Notes: generated by a model not told the origin, from the letters alone. A stretch of 64,000 bases of DNA from Bacteroidales bacterium (GCA_003249255.1 QKJP01000009.1:1-64000), one strand, 5' to 3'. Shown: positions 55,001 to 63,775, counted from the first letter of the stretch. A program made the numbers and translations.

Positions 55001-56043
55001 AAAGGATTTTCTTGTGGCCAATCATACATGTGAACACCATAGAAATCCATATCAGCACCACAGTAATCAATAAAACCTTGGTACATAAAATCCCACTGCC
55101 ACCAATCGCTTCCTTTGTTATCCCAAGCTTTTGGCCAAGTATCTAATCCAACTCCGGGATGTTCTACACCTCCATTTTTATCAACACCGGATAGCATATT
55201 ATCGTACAATTTACAAGCTTCTTCACTTGATCCGGCATACCAAGAGCCTCCATCTGTACGGTTAATACCATCTCCCTTATATAAATCAAGCTGTCCCCAA
55301 GTCATACCTCCTATTAAAGGAGCTTTATCTCCTAAACGTGTTCTAACTTCTCTGGCCACATTTTTATGATACTCCCAGTTTTTTTCAAGACTAGAAACAA
55401 TCATTCCAAAGGAAACATTCATAAAGTTCATGTCAGGCTCATTGTAACACTCCCAATATTTGGGTAATGGCTCACCATTTTCACCTTCATCTTGTGCATA
55501 ATAGTTTTCCATGAAGGCACCTACCCAATCAGCTGCTGCATCTACATCTTTTACAAACCAGCCACCGGCACCTTTACCAAATCCGGGATACCATGAGATA
55601 TTGGGATACATTGGACAAAAATCATTAATTCCTCTAATCATGTTTTTAGAACGCGCCTCGTACTGATGACGGTGAGAAAAATCGTCTGTTTCATACCAGT
55701 CTTTGACCCCCTGACCTTGTTCGACCATTTTGGCCTCATTGACCCATCCGGGTTTATTGGGGTCTTCTTCGTTAAAAGCACTCCAATATGTTGCATGTCC
55801 TGTTTCGCGACCAAAATACACATCTAAATCGTTCAATAGATAGTCTAACATATCTTCATGACCATTCCATTCTGCCTCGCTAAGTGCTGAGTGAATGGTC
55901 ATACGGCGTTCCCGCCCAAAATTAGAAACACCATCCACTGAATGTTTCATGTTTAGGTTGATGTCTACATTTGCATCTTGGGCAACAACACTACAACCTA
56001 TTGCACAAAATATTTGTGCAAACAATAGTTTACGTAAATTCAT
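52018..56043 (-). CDS. GH86 beta-agarase/porphyranase with Big2, CBM6 and T9SS tail
   Basis: 1341 residues. Signal peptide 1-21. Catalytic GH86 domain about 25-620, beginning NFGRERRMTIHSALSEAEW; acid/base Glu202 in ECYNEPDMNF and nucleophile Glu385 in IVLSEFGAVNG, as expected in this clan GH-A family. A beta-sandwich (about 640-780) follows, then bacterial Ig-like (Big2) domains about 785-945 and 1047-1125 with a beta domain between, a CBM6 (about 1130-1265, starting VIEAETFI), and a T9SS type A sorting domain at the end (NPAIDELKITG, LPQGYYLM). Secreted and surface-bound, it should cut agar or porphyran. The kinase/methyltransferase cluster lies next to it beyond the AraC gene. Agarase versus porphyranase cannot be decided. 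Confidence 0.9.
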   Translation of the reverse strand: MNLRKLLFAQIFCAIGCSVVAQDANVDINLNMKHSVDGVSNFGRERRMTIHSALSEAEWNGHEDMLDYLLNDLDVYFGRETGHATYWSAFNEEDPNKPGWVNEAKMVEQGQGVKDWYETDDFSHRHQYEARSKNMIRGINDFCPMYPNISWYPGFGKGAGGWFVKDVDAAADWVGAFMENYYAQDEGENGEPLPKYWECYNEPDMNFMNVSFGMIVSSLEKNWEYHKNVAREVRTRLGDKAPLIGGMTWGQLDLYKGDGINRTDGGSWYAGSSEEACKLYDNMLSGVDKNGGVEHPGVGLDTWPKAWDNKGSDWWQWDFMYQGFIDYCGADMDFYGVHMYDWPQENPLSDKANARAGGHTEAYLDMFEWYDNLKFGQKKDIVLSEFGAVNGAYIHSLPTGERDWPFIRAFNQMQMQFLERPSHVVYSMPFAPVKGRWGAFEGNPIIRYEGATLMDPLGTWNGNPNKDEPSEGWGWSTIIHFFELWKDVEGTRIDTKSSNIDVQVDAYVNGKHAYLILNNAIDDTKTINLNFFNSANSNEVSNVEFRHLYLGDDRIPKYTVTQMTSAPGQVTLKPNSTIILDYTFASDVAINQESKETKYMCEPLAGTQKNKRGTQLCHTASQASITATVQGVKKPAKGEAVIRIGGFFTNPSDGTVDGTVGTKVKKLKVNNKDVIVDADQFVANTRGYGIGNYKGSWFGVLELECPIDVLKDGENTVFFERWQGVEFTTIMIQVFDMSAEPGRTTQGSVVSGLAFNASSVDLMKGQTLGLAPVFTPGNASDKGLTWVSSNTSVATVDENGVVIALAASGSTVITATSTANSSVSTTITVNAKAYAASTVSGIAIVEGGAINVDRNFNTQLHVTFTPEPQVAPEVVWSSSNVEVVDVLADGTVVGKTVGETATITATVEGTTIKDEILVTVDLAGGESVSTNDIARVLTPLDSYTFTVPVSIMGERTVVVELLKDGSAIGSASERVTATGLATAEVTVELTSVPEIASGYSVRLTLKDGDTVLDTKTKTVEMKAPVAVTDVVLNKTTLTLAVDGSYTLFATVNPMDAANKEVEWSSDQPGIVSVDENGLVTAESTGEAVITVTTKDQAKKASCVVTVSDNSADALVIEAETFIKTGGTLDDSKWQGPGLGFKLAGTVINYGNTGDYVEYTFTVAKAGTYQVTYLIASPNDNAAVTGYVDGVAFSTDVVPNNGLGEKGWDAYEPLIAAGTVSLTAGSHTFKAEASGSNDWQWNLDKITLVPTSSDVPNSVFDLVSAGVALTPNPAIDELKITGLDNGTYTIVVSTVQGVELLTNQVVVNGSEMLNVSELPQGYYLMTILDGVSTITLPFVKAN

Positions 56044-56193
56044 ATTACTGTTAGTTAATTAATATTTAAGAGTAATTGTGTCTTCTTTAAATCCTTCTCT
56101 CAATGGATTATAATCCAAACTTCACGAGCAAATAACTTTAAAAGCGAGGTTGTTAAGTTTTATGAGTACAAATTAACAATTAGTAACATTTGC

Positions 56194-56229
56194 ATGCTTT
56201 ATAAATATTTCCTAGTATTTAGCTATATT
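56194..56229. promoter_or_regulatory. candidate operator of the GH86 gene
   Basis: Partner of 50803..50838 (about 28 of 36 identical, with the 13-bp core ATTTAGCTATATT). It is 151 bp upstream of the GH86 start codon. Confidence 0.5.
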
Positions 56230-56239
56230 GACATGAAAC

Positions 56240-56272
56240 AAAAAAAGCTGTCTCCTCGATAGGAAACAGCTT
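56240..56272 (-). terminator. orphan intrinsic terminator in the GH86 leader region
   Basis: Minus-strand stem AAGCTGTTTCCT/AGGAGACAGCTT with loop ATCG, followed by a T-run. No minus-strand gene precedes it within the next 380 bp. It may end an unseen small RNA, protect GH86 from read-through, or attenuate a long leader. Confidence 0.65.
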
Positions 56273-56659
56273 AAAATAATTAGCAGCACACAGTTCTAAA
56301 AACAAAAAATTCCTTTACAACATGCAGCTTTAACTCAAAAACAGGCAACAACTACAATAAACAACCTCATAGGCTCACTGAAAAACATTTTGCACCAACC
56401 ACACACAAACATCTCTATATATACCATTTACCAAAACATAATCCATGTAATTACACAAGAATAAAAAACACTACCATTACCATAATTACTTAGATAAGCT
56501 AAGTATCATCAAAATCAAGCACAAATCAACAAATCATAATTTCTAGCATAGTCCTATAAATTTTAAGCTTTAGCAACATTAACTCTTAATAATTATCGAT
56601 CTTCACGATTCATTATTGAACCATAGTTACAGACTCTTGTTTTGATAAAAAACTAGATT

Positions 56660-57289
56660 ATGCAAACTTTAAATTTCCTTAAAAAGCGCTACGCAACAAA
56701 GGTATTCGACCCCCAAAAGAAAATCTCTTCAACAACCTTAGATCTACTCAAAAAAGCAATACAACTAACTCCTTCCTCATTTGGTTTACAGCCCTATAAA
56801 GTCATATCGGTTAAGGATTCTAACATAAAAGCTCAACTAAAAAAAGCGGCTTTAAACCAGGCGCAAGTTACCGATGCTTCTGATTTATTTATATTTGCCG
56901 CCTTCGATAAGATTGATCCTTTATACATTACAAACCATATTAAATTAATGAGTGAAACTCGAAATCAATCTTATCAATCGCTTAACAGTTATAAGGAAAT
57001 GATCACAACAACACTCACTTCTATGTCTAGCTCTGAAATGAAAAACTGGGCAAATAACCAAAGCTACATTGCCCTGGGACAATTGCTGAGTGCTTGTGCC
57101 CAATTAGAAATAGATGCTTGTCCGATGGAAGGATTTAATAAAGAAGAGGTAAACAACATTCTGCATCTAACGGAAAAAAATCTCCATTCGACTTTCATGG
57201 TAGCTATCGGTTACAGAAGTGAAAAAGACAATTATCAACACCTCAAAAAAGTTAGAAAGCCAATGGATCAACTTTTTATCGATTGTTAA
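56660..57289 (+). CDS. nitroreductase-family NAD(P)H oxidoreductase
   Basis: 209 residues. FMN-binding start FLKKRYATKVFDPQKKISS, SFGLQPYKVISV, and the typical helix NWANNQSYIALGQLLSACAQLEIDACPMEGF place it with NfsB-like flavoproteins that reduce nitro compounds or quinones using NAD(P)H. Cytoplasmic, normally a dimer. Its stop codon overlaps that of the convergent small membrane protein gene by 3 bp. Confidence 0.9.
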   Translation: MQTLNFLKKRYATKVFDPQKKISSTTLDLLKKAIQLTPSSFGLQPYKVISVKDSNIKAQLKKAALNQAQVTDASDLFIFAAFDKIDPLYITNHIKLMSETRNQSYQSLNSYKEMITTTLTSMSSSEMKNWANNQSYIALGQLLSACAQLEIDACPMEGFNKEEVNNILHLTEKNLHSTFMVAIGYRSEKDNYQHLKKVRKPMDQLFIDC

Positions 57290-57510
57290 AACCGAAACTT
57301 CAGTACATCAATAATTACAAGATAACCGGTTATAAGAAACAATAAACCCAGAAAACCATAAAAAAATCGGGCCCCTTTCATTCCAAACTTCTCGATAAAA
57401 ATTTGAGGTCTTCGTTGTTTAAAAAACCACGGCCAAGAACTAATGGATGCAAATAAAAACAAAACACCTACAAAGGCCATTAAATAAAACACCAAAGAAA
57501 CACTTTCCAT
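57286..57510 (-). CDS. small two-helix membrane protein, Imm17-like
   Basis: 74 residues from ATG 57510; upstream codons to 57552 run into the terminator hairpin, so I chose the internal start. Two membrane helices flank a short basic loop: SWPWFFKQRRPQIFIEKFGM followed by GARFFYGFLGLLFLITGY. This matches the W.....RRP..f...G..GaR.fY pattern I remember for the Imm17 family. No toxin gene is nearby, so an immunity role is not supported here. Convergent overlap with the nitroreductase stop codon. Confidence 0.7.
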   Translation of the reverse strand: MESVSLVFYLMAFVGVLFLFASISSWPWFFKQRRPQIFIEKFGMKGARFFYGFLGLLFLITGYLVIIDVLKFRF

Positions 57511-57541
57511 ATAAATATTTTTATTTTCAAAAATAACGAAA

Positions 57542-57567
57542 AAAGCCATCACTTTTGTGATGGCTTT
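57542..57567. terminator. bidirectional intrinsic terminator
   Basis: 11-bp perfect stem AAAGCCATCAC/GTGATGGCTTT with loop TTTT and T-runs on both strands. It ends the STAS-like gene on the minus strand just before the Imm17-like gene. Confidence 0.8.
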
Positions 57568-57589
57568 TTATACATCAATTCTGATTTCA

Positions 57590-57982
57590 TTAGTACACAT
57601 AAAATTCTTCTTCAACAAGTTTAAAGGCATATAACCATTCTTTTGCAAATTCGATATTTTCAAAAGTTCGGATATCCCTTCCGGTTAATAACATTAATCC
57701 ATTGTAAAGCATGCGCTGTAATCCTTTTAAACCAACTACGGCACTTGCAGTTACATAATAACGGTTTCCACTAATAAAATCAGAAAAAGCTTTAAGCACT
57801 TCATTCGTTACAGTCATTCGTTCAACATTTGCTAGAGTTAAAATCGACTTTTCTTTTTGAACTCTTATAAAAGAAATGCTTTCGTGGATAAGATCAATGA
57901 CCTCTTCACTGGAAGTTAACCCGGAAAAATCCATGTAAAATACGGTCTTGCCTTTGTACTTTAATACCTGTGTTCTTTTCAT
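57590..57982 (-). CDS. STAS/SpoIIAA-like protein
   Basis: 130 residues, soluble, alternating beta strands and helices: VFYMDFSGLTSSEEVIDLI, then KSILTLANVERMTVTNEVL and YYVTASAVVGLKGLQRMLYN. This agrees with SpoIIAA/STAS-like folds of unknown function. There is no phosphorylatable Ser in a classical DxSG motif, so it may not be an anti-anti-sigma factor. Single gene with its own terminator. Confidence 0.65.
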   Translation of the reverse strand: MKRTQVLKYKGKTVFYMDFSGLTSSEEVIDLIHESISFIRVQKEKSILTLANVERMTVTNEVLKAFSDFISGNRYYVTASAVVGLKGLQRMLYNGLMLLTGRDIRTFENIEFAKEWLYAFKLVEEEFYVY

Positions 57983-58150
57983 AAGTTGAATTAAATTATG
58001 GTGTAGCTCAACTAAATTAAAACAAGCCTCACTATTAAATCAACTCTCCACTTTAGAATTCAACTTTTTTTTGACGAATAATATCTTAAATAAGGTGTAA
58101 TTACATAATCGCAAGACAAGACTATACACAGTACGTTAGGTATAGCATCA

Positions 58151-59599
58151 TTAACCAACTCGATCTACATTTCTTTTTACAAACATTAAAAACAAACTCA
58201 TAATCAGCACTCCCACAGCTAGACTTACATATAGACCAAGCTTAAAATCCAAGGCTATTCCTCCTTGTTTGAATGGCGCTACCAAAAAGTAACAAATGCA
58301 TACAACAGTAATGAACAAAGCAGGAAGTGATAGCATCCAATGGGGTTTTCCAACCTTGGTTAAATAGGATGCTCCTGTCCATAAGATGATGGCCGATAAC
58401 ACCTGGTTAGATAATCCAAGGTATTTCCATATCGTAGAAAACTCTATTTGAGATAACACATATCCAACTAAAAAAAGTGGTATACTAATCAGTAATCGTT
58501 TACCTATTGTAGATTGATCATATTTAAAAATATCGGCTACTGTCAAACGGGCACTTCTAAAGGCAGTATCTCCTGTAGTAATGGGGCATGCAATTACTCC
58601 AACGATGGCAAAACCGGCACCAATCGTCCCCAACCATGTAACACTTATCTCATTAACCACCCACGCCGGATTATAACCATCTTTAAGAATAATGGTATTT
58701 AATTCTTCGACACCTCCAAAAAAAGTCATTGCTGCTGTAGCCCATATTAGAGCAACTATTCCTTCGGCAACCATGGCTCCATAGAATACATATCGACCAT
58801 GACTTTCCTTTTTTAAAGTTCTGGCCATCATTGGAGCCTGGGTACTATGAAAGCCGGAAAGAGCACCACAAGAAATGACAATAAACAACATCGGAAAAAG
58901 GATATTTTGATGAGTATCAAAATGCATATTTCTTAAATCTGCAAAACCAATTTCACGAATTGTAAAACTACCGCTGAGTTCACCGCTTATTAAGGCAAAG
59001 GCAATGGCAAAAGCCATAATTAACAAGGCTGCTCCAAAAAAAGGATAGATCCGACCTATAATCTTATTAATAGGTAATAACGTGGCTAGCAAATAATAAG
59101 CAAAAATAATGTACAACCATATTTTTAATCCTCCTCCGGTATAATTGGCTAATAACCCGGCAGGACCGGATACAAAAGCAACTCCAACAAAAATTAACAA
59201 CAGCAAAGTAAAGACGCGTAAAAAATTCTGAAATCCTTTGCCCAGATATTTACCGACTATCTCAGGAATAGAGGCGCCATTATTTCTTATCGATAGCATG
59301 CCTGAAAAATAATCGTGAACGGCACCCATAAAAATACAGCCAAAAACAATCCACACATAAGCCATCGGGCCATATTTGGCACCTAGTATTGCTCCAAATA
59401 TAGGACCTAATCCGGCGATGTTTAAAAACTCAATGGTAAACACTTTCCAGGTAGGCATGGGAGTAAAATCAACACCATCATTGTTTTTTAAGGCTGGAGT
59501 AGTAATGAAATTATCTGCTCCGAAAAAACGTTCAACAAATCGACCATAAGTAAAAAAGCCAATCACCAATGCAGCAATTGAACCCAAAAAAGTTATCAT
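58151..59599 (-). CDS. cstA: carbon starvation protein CstA family transporter
   Basis: 482 residues, about 12-14 membrane helices, the short form of the family. Diagnostic sequences are EFLNIAGLGPIFGAILGAKYG, HDYFSGMLSIRNNGASIPEI and SGFHSTQAPMMARTLKKE, plus GDTAFRSARLTVADI. Family members import pyruvate or peptides; the substrate here is not known. Preceded on the minus strand by a good -33/-7 promoter. Single gene. Confidence 0.92.
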   Translation of the reverse strand: MITFLGSIAALVIGFFTYGRFVERFFGADNFITTPALKNNDGVDFTPMPTWKVFTIEFLNIAGLGPIFGAILGAKYGPMAYVWIVFGCIFMGAVHDYFSGMLSIRNNGASIPEIVGKYLGKGFQNFLRVFTLLLLIFVGVAFVSGPAGLLANYTGGGLKIWLYIIFAYYLLATLLPINKIIGRIYPFFGAALLIMAFAIAFALISGELSGSFTIREIGFADLRNMHFDTHQNILFPMLFIVISCGALSGFHSTQAPMMARTLKKESHGRYVFYGAMVAEGIVALIWATAAMTFFGGVEELNTIILKDGYNPAWVVNEISVTWLGTIGAGFAIVGVIACPITTGDTAFRSARLTVADIFKYDQSTIGKRLLISIPLFLVGYVLSQIEFSTIWKYLGLSNQVLSAIILWTGASYLTKVGKPHWMLSLPALFITVVCICYFLVAPFKQGGIALDFKLGLYVSLAVGVLIMSLFLMFVKRNVDRVG

Positions 59600-59621
59600 A
59601 TCAACCCAAATTTAATGCATA

Positions 59622-59652
59622 CAAAAGTACTGAACTCTAAAAAGATACCAAA
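59622..59652 (-). promoter_or_regulatory. promoter of the CstA gene
   Basis: Minus strand: TTTG (59652-59649), 19-bp spacer, TACTTTTG (59629-59622). Another TAAATTTG lies at 59614-59607, closer to the start. The first pair is the better complete promoter. Confidence 0.6.
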
Positions 59653-59895
59653 CCATCAAAGAAATATTCTCTTCCGGTCAATAATAGGAGTGTCGTAGTT
59701 ATTGAGATTTAGCCTTTGTTCCATTCTGATATGTAGAATGATTTCCACATTTTCTGATCTTCAAACTGGCACATTTTCTAGTTTCACATCAGCGGATCAA
59801 ATCCGTCTACCTCAACAATAGCAAGCCTTCCTGACAATTACTTGTTATATTTTTTTAACACTTTTAATATGGATACTCTTAAAATAAAGGTCATC

Positions 59896-59983
59896 TTTGT
59901 ATCGGATTTTTTCATAAAACTTGGATTTAGTTAGCTGATTTAAGAGTAAGGACAGGTAAACGTATCTGTCCTACTTTTTTTTT
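59896..59983 (+). ncRNA. candidate small RNA with orphan terminator
   Basis: A plus-strand intrinsic terminator (AGGACAG/CTGTCCT, 59949-59955 with 59966-59972, then nine T at 59975-59983) lies between two minus-strand genes, with no plus-strand gene before it. A -7-like CATCTTTG is about 55 bp upstream of it. This would give an RNA of about 75-80 nt. No coding frame or known RNA family recognised. Confidence 0.35.
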
Positions 59984-60047
59984 AAAAAAACCTCGTTTAA
60001 TTCCACCAGATAAACAAAAAACCTGATTAGTTTCATAAAATAACAAC

Positions 60048-60075
60048 AAAGCCCAAAGATATCCTTTGGGCTTTT
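60048..60075 (-). terminator. intrinsic terminator of the AGCS symporter gene
   Basis: Stem AAAGCCCAAAG/CTTTGGGCTTT, 5-nt loop, with flanking A/T runs that suit both strands; on the minus strand it follows the symporter stop codon. Confidence 0.75.
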
Positions 60076-60097
60076 CTATTTAATACATCAGTTGAAA

Positions 60098-61885
60098 CTA
60101 ATCTACCGGTATATTTTTTTCATTTGGAAAACGGACTTTATATTCCTCCCAAAAAGATATTATTTCTTTTTTCATTTCTTTATGCAGTACCAAAAGTCCA
60201 ATTAAGTTTGGAATAGTCATCAGAGCAATGGTAATTCCTGAAAGAGTCCATATAATGGTTGTATCTACAAATGATGCAAAAAAGAAACTGACTACATAAA
60301 CAATGTGATACCACTTTGCGCTGCCTGGTCCCCACAAAAATATCATGGCTCTATCTCCATAATAAGACCATGAAATAGCCGTTGAAAATGCAAATAAAAG
60401 CAACCCGATTGATACAATATATTGGCCATATTCACCAAACCAACCTTGGGTAAAAGCTACAGCTGTTAGTGGAGCACTATGCAATAAGGATTTACCATAA
60501 AACTCAATGCCTTTAATCGACTCGCCATTAAACATGCTTTGTATTTGCTCAAATATATTGGATTCCTCGCCATGGTTTTGGTTTGAAAGGAGCACCTTTC
60601 CTTTTTCCACTTTTATAATTCCACTAAAATCTGATTTTCCATTTTTAACAATAACATCTTCAGCCAATGATCGAGCATGCATCACAGACACTTCGGATTG
60701 AATAAGACCCTGCTCTATCACAACATCGCCTGAATAAAGAGGCACATCTATTCCATGCACCACAAAATCAGCCAATTGCTGACGCCCCTCCTCTGTTTGA
60801 TCCGTAAAATGATTCCCATCAAGAATCTGAATATCTGCGAATTGAAATTTATTTTGATGCTTAGTATTCCACACTCCGGAAGACAATAATGTTAAACCGG
60901 TTAATGTACAGATAATTATCGTATCAATAAACGGCTCTAACAAAGCAACCAAACCTTCTGAAACAGGCTCATGAGCGCGAGCTGAGGCATGGGCAATAGG
61001 AGCAGATCCTTGACCGGCTTCATTGGAAAACAATCCGCGATTGACTCCTTTATTTAAAGCAAAAGCAATGCTTGCGCCTAAAAACCCACCAACTGCCGAA
61101 GTTCCTGTAAAGACATCAATAAAAATATTCTTAATCGCAGGAAGAACATTTTCGATATTGTAGAAAATTACCGATAACGCACCAATAAAATACAATATCG
61201 CCATTGCCGGTACCAATTTAGATGTAACCTTTGCAATACGTTTGATTCCTCCAATTATTACAAACCCTAACAAGATGGACAATACCAATCCGGTAATAAT
61301 GTGCGGAATTTTAAAAGAAGAAAATAAAGAATTCGAAATACTATTTATTTGAGGTAAACTACCGGTTCCAAAAGATGATAATAGTGTTGCAAAAGCAAAT
61401 ATGATGGCTATCCATTTACCGCTTTTTAGGACTTTTCCAGAGCTCAAATGAATATCAAGACGCTTCTTCATAAAAAACATAGGCCCACCGGCAACACTTC
61501 CATCAGCAACTTTCTCACGGTATTTATGAGATAAAGTTACCTCTACAAATTTGGTGGTCATACCTATTAATGCAGTGACCAACATCCAAAACAATGCAGC
61601 CGGACCTCCTAAATGAACTGCCAAAGCAACCCCGGCAATATTACCGGTACCCACTGTTCCGGAAAGAGCAGTTGTTAAGGCTTGAAAGTGTGAGGTATCT
61701 CCCTCATCCCCTTCCCGGTCAAACTTTCCTTTTACAATTGCCAAAGCATATTTAAAATAACGTATTTGAGGAAACTTAAGGTAGATGGTAAAAAAGATAC
61801 CTGTTCCTAACAACAACCACACAAACCATGGTGCACTTCCTAAATATGAATCTATAACTAAAAGAAAATCATTGATTGCATGCAT
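60098..61885 (-). CDS. AGCS-family sodium:alanine/glycine symporter with large insertion
   Basis: 595 residues against about 450 for typical members. Family sequences are [49 protein letters not shown] and [10 protein letters not shown]. Between GVWN (340) and [17 protein letters not shown] (471) there is an extra soluble segment of about 125 residues rich in charged beta strands ([20 protein letters not shown]). In normal homologues these two points are separated by only a few residues. It should import small neutral amino acids with Na+; the insertion probably lies outside the membrane and its role is unknown. Na+ dependence suits the Na+-type V-ATPase in this window. Confidence 0.88.
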   Translation of the reverse strand: MHAINDFLLVIDSYLGSAPWFVWLLLGTGIFFTIYLKFPQIRYFKYALAIVKGKFDREGDEGDTSHFQALTTALSGTVGTGNIAGVALAVHLGGPAALFWMLVTALIGMTTKFVEVTLSHKYREKVADGSVAGGPMFFMKKRLDIHLSSGKVLKSGKWIAIIFAFATLLSSFGTGSLPQINSISNSLFSSFKIPHIITGLVLSILLGFVIIGGIKRIAKVTSKLVPAMAILYFIGALSVIFYNIENVLPAIKNIFIDVFTGTSAVGGFLGASIAFALNKGVNRGLFSNEAGQGSAPIAHASARAHEPVSEGLVALLEPFIDTIIICTLTGLTLLSSGVWNTKHQNKFQFADIQILDGNHFTDQTEEGRQQLADFVVHGIDVPLYSGDVVIEQGLIQSEVSVMHARSLAEDVIVKNGKSDFSGIIKVEKGKVLLSNQNHGEESNIFEQIQSMFNGESIKGIEFYGKSLLHSAPLTAVAFTQGWFGEYGQYIVSIGLLLFAFSTAISWSYYGDRAMIFLWGPGSAKWYHIVYVVSFFFASFVDTTIIWTLSGITIALMTIPNLIGLLVLHKEMKKEIISFWEEYKVRFPNEKNIPVD

Positions 61886-62221
61886 AATAAAAACTCATTT
61901 TGGTCATTCCTTATCTAAACGATAAGCACAATAAAACACTTTGATGGTACACTTTTTAAACCATCATTTACGATGCAAAGAAAACTAAATACCAATACAA
62001 TAGAAAAATTTCATGAAGCTGATTTCTTGCTTCACAACATATCCAAAGGCAGGATTATCATTATTCTTTCAATTTAAATGCTTTTTAAAGATAATTTTAG
62101 CTCAAAAAATGGATCGTATTTACGTAAGGATAATGCGCAATTTTTCTCGTTTCATCTAAAAGATTTATCAATCGGTCAAAAGAAATAAGTCACAGTATCG
62201 TAAGTTGATTAAATTTAAAAC
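61886..62221. other. intergenic region, 336 bp
   Basis: Divergent promoter region of the AGCS symporter and the histidine kinase. No repeats or genes seen, and no confident TAnnTTTG box. Confidence 0.5.
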
Positions 62222-63727
62222 TTGAATAACGAATTAACCCTAATGAAAAGTTTTAACGCTTTATTTAAAGAAGAGTCCATTTGGGGCGAACAAGAAGTTG
62301 TTCGATTCAGATGGATACTTATCGCCTTGATCATGCTCTTTATAGGGCACATTTTCATATCCGGAGACACTGAACGTGGCTTTATTTCACTGGCCTTAGC
62401 AAGCTTTTATATTTTCTACAATTCCATCATTAATTTCTTATTAAAAAAATTCGGGAATGCAGTTTGGATCAGATATGCATCATCCACTATTGACATCACT
62501 GTTTTATCGATTCATATCTTTAATTATTCATTCTTCTTCCAACCCATTGCTGTAGTATCCGCAGCTTCCACATTTTTATATCCGGCTTTAATTCTTTTAT
62601 CTGTCTTAAGATACGATGGAAAGCTAGTGATCTTTTCGACTTTATATGCCATTTTATGCTATAACATCATTTTTAGTCTTAGACTCAATGAAATCCCTCT
62701 TGATCTTCAACAAAATATCCCATCTGCAAACTGGACCGGGCAATTCTATAAAAGTGCATATTTTATTATAATGGGCTATTTCCTATTCAGCATCCCCAAA
62801 ATGATAAACCGTTTAGTCTATAAGCAAAGTATCATCTTAACAGACCGTAAAGAGGTTGAGTTAGACTTAGCACTAGAAAAACAGAAAAAAGAACTTGTTT
62901 TTGATCAGTTGAAAAAAGAAAAAAGCTTGAATAATAAGCTGTCTGAACACCAGAAAACAATTGAAAAACAAAAAACTGATTTAGAGCATGCTATTTCTGT
63001 AAAAGATAAACTATTCAGCATCATAGGACACGATTTAAAATCCCCTTTCACGGCTCAAATTTCCATGATCAAATTAATTCTTTCAGACATTGATACATAT
63101 AGCAAAGAGGATTTTAAAAACGCTCTCACAGGCATTTTACATAGCTCAAATCAAGGGGTAGATTTATTAGAAAACATATTAGAATGGTCCAAACATCAAA
63201 ACCTAACCAACAATCTTAATTTAACTCCGGTTAGATTAAAGGCAATAGTAGATGAAACCCTTCTTCTCTTAAAGCAAAACATCGAACTAAAAAAATTAGC
63301 AACTTTAAACCTGGTAACGCCTGAAGTAATTGTTTATGGTGACAGTAACATGATTAAAACAATTATTAGAAATATTATTTCAAACTCCATCAAATACAAT
63401 CACAAAAATGGCCTTATTGAGATCTCAACTAAAAAAGAAGGTCAAGCCCAACTACTTTCAATAAGAGATGAAGGGGTAGGTATGAATCCTGAACAAATCG
63501 CTAAACTTTTTAATAACGACCAATTTATTTCAACTCCCGGAACTTTAAATGAACCCGGAACAGGATTGGGCTTATTCCTGTGTAAAGAGCTCGCAACCAA
63601 AAACAATGCCGACATAAAAGTAAATAGCATGCCGAATAAAGGGAGTACATTTACTCTTGTTTTTAATTCTACAACTGCAAATAAAAAGGAGAACTTAAAA
63701 AAGGAAGACTCGGTTATCGCCATGTAA
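62222..63727 (+). CDS. membrane sensor histidine kinase
   Basis: 501 residues, TTG start at 62222 (an ATG at 62243 is a good alternative). Six N-terminal membrane helices (about 25-205) form the sensor, with no extracellular loop large enough for a ligand domain. A coiled coil (about 215-260) leads to HisKA with the phospho-acceptor H270 in IGHDLKSPF, then HATPase: NIISNSIKYN (N box), RDEGVGMNPEQ (G1) and GTGLGLFLCKELA (G2). No response regulator gene is adjacent, so it is an orphan within the window. Signal unknown. Confidence 0.88.
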   Translation: MNNELTLMKSFNALFKEESIWGEQEVVRFRWILIALIMLFIGHIFISGDTERGFISLALASFYIFYNSIINFLLKKFGNAVWIRYASSTIDITVLSIHIFNYSFFFQPIAVVSAASTFLYPALILLSVLRYDGKLVIFSTLYAILCYNIIFSLRLNEIPLDLQQNIPSANWTGQFYKSAYFIIMGYFLFSIPKMINRLVYKQSIILTDRKEVELDLALEKQKKELVFDQLKKEKSLNNKLSEHQKTIEKQKTDLEHAISVKDKLFSIIGHDLKSPFTAQISMIKLILSDIDTYSKEDFKNALTGILHSSNQGVDLLENILEWSKHQNLTNNLNLTPVRLKAIVDETLLLLKQNIELKKLATLNLVTPEVIVYGDSNMIKTIIRNIISNSIKYNHKNGLIEISTKKEGQAQLLSIRDEGVGMNPEQIAKLFNNDQFISTPGTLNEPGTGLGLFLCKELATKNNADIKVNSMPNKGSTFTLVFNSTTANKKENLKKEDSVIAM

Positions 63728-63745
63728 AGCCTCCCCATAAGCATC

Positions 63746-63775
63746 AAAAAAAGGTTAGCCATTAAGACTAACCTT
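63746..63775 (-). terminator. intrinsic terminator of tRNA-Pro
   Basis: Minus-strand stem AAGGTTAG/CTAACCTT with 9-nt loop, then seven T (63752-63746). Placed 15 bp after the tRNA 3' end. Confidence 0.75.

Larger units (their letters stand above)
56044..56659. other. upstream region of the GH86 and nitroreductase genes
   Basis: 616 bp without a gene. It contains the shared regulatory element (56194..56229) and an orphan minus-strand terminator (56240..56272). The rest, 56273-56640, is A/C-rich and has no frame or repeat I can support. Confidence 0.55.

Noticed and set aside
57286-57510. Toxin-immunity pair based on the Imm17-like protein
   Set aside because: No polymorphic toxin or secretion module nearby; neighbours are a nitroreductase and a STAS-like gene.
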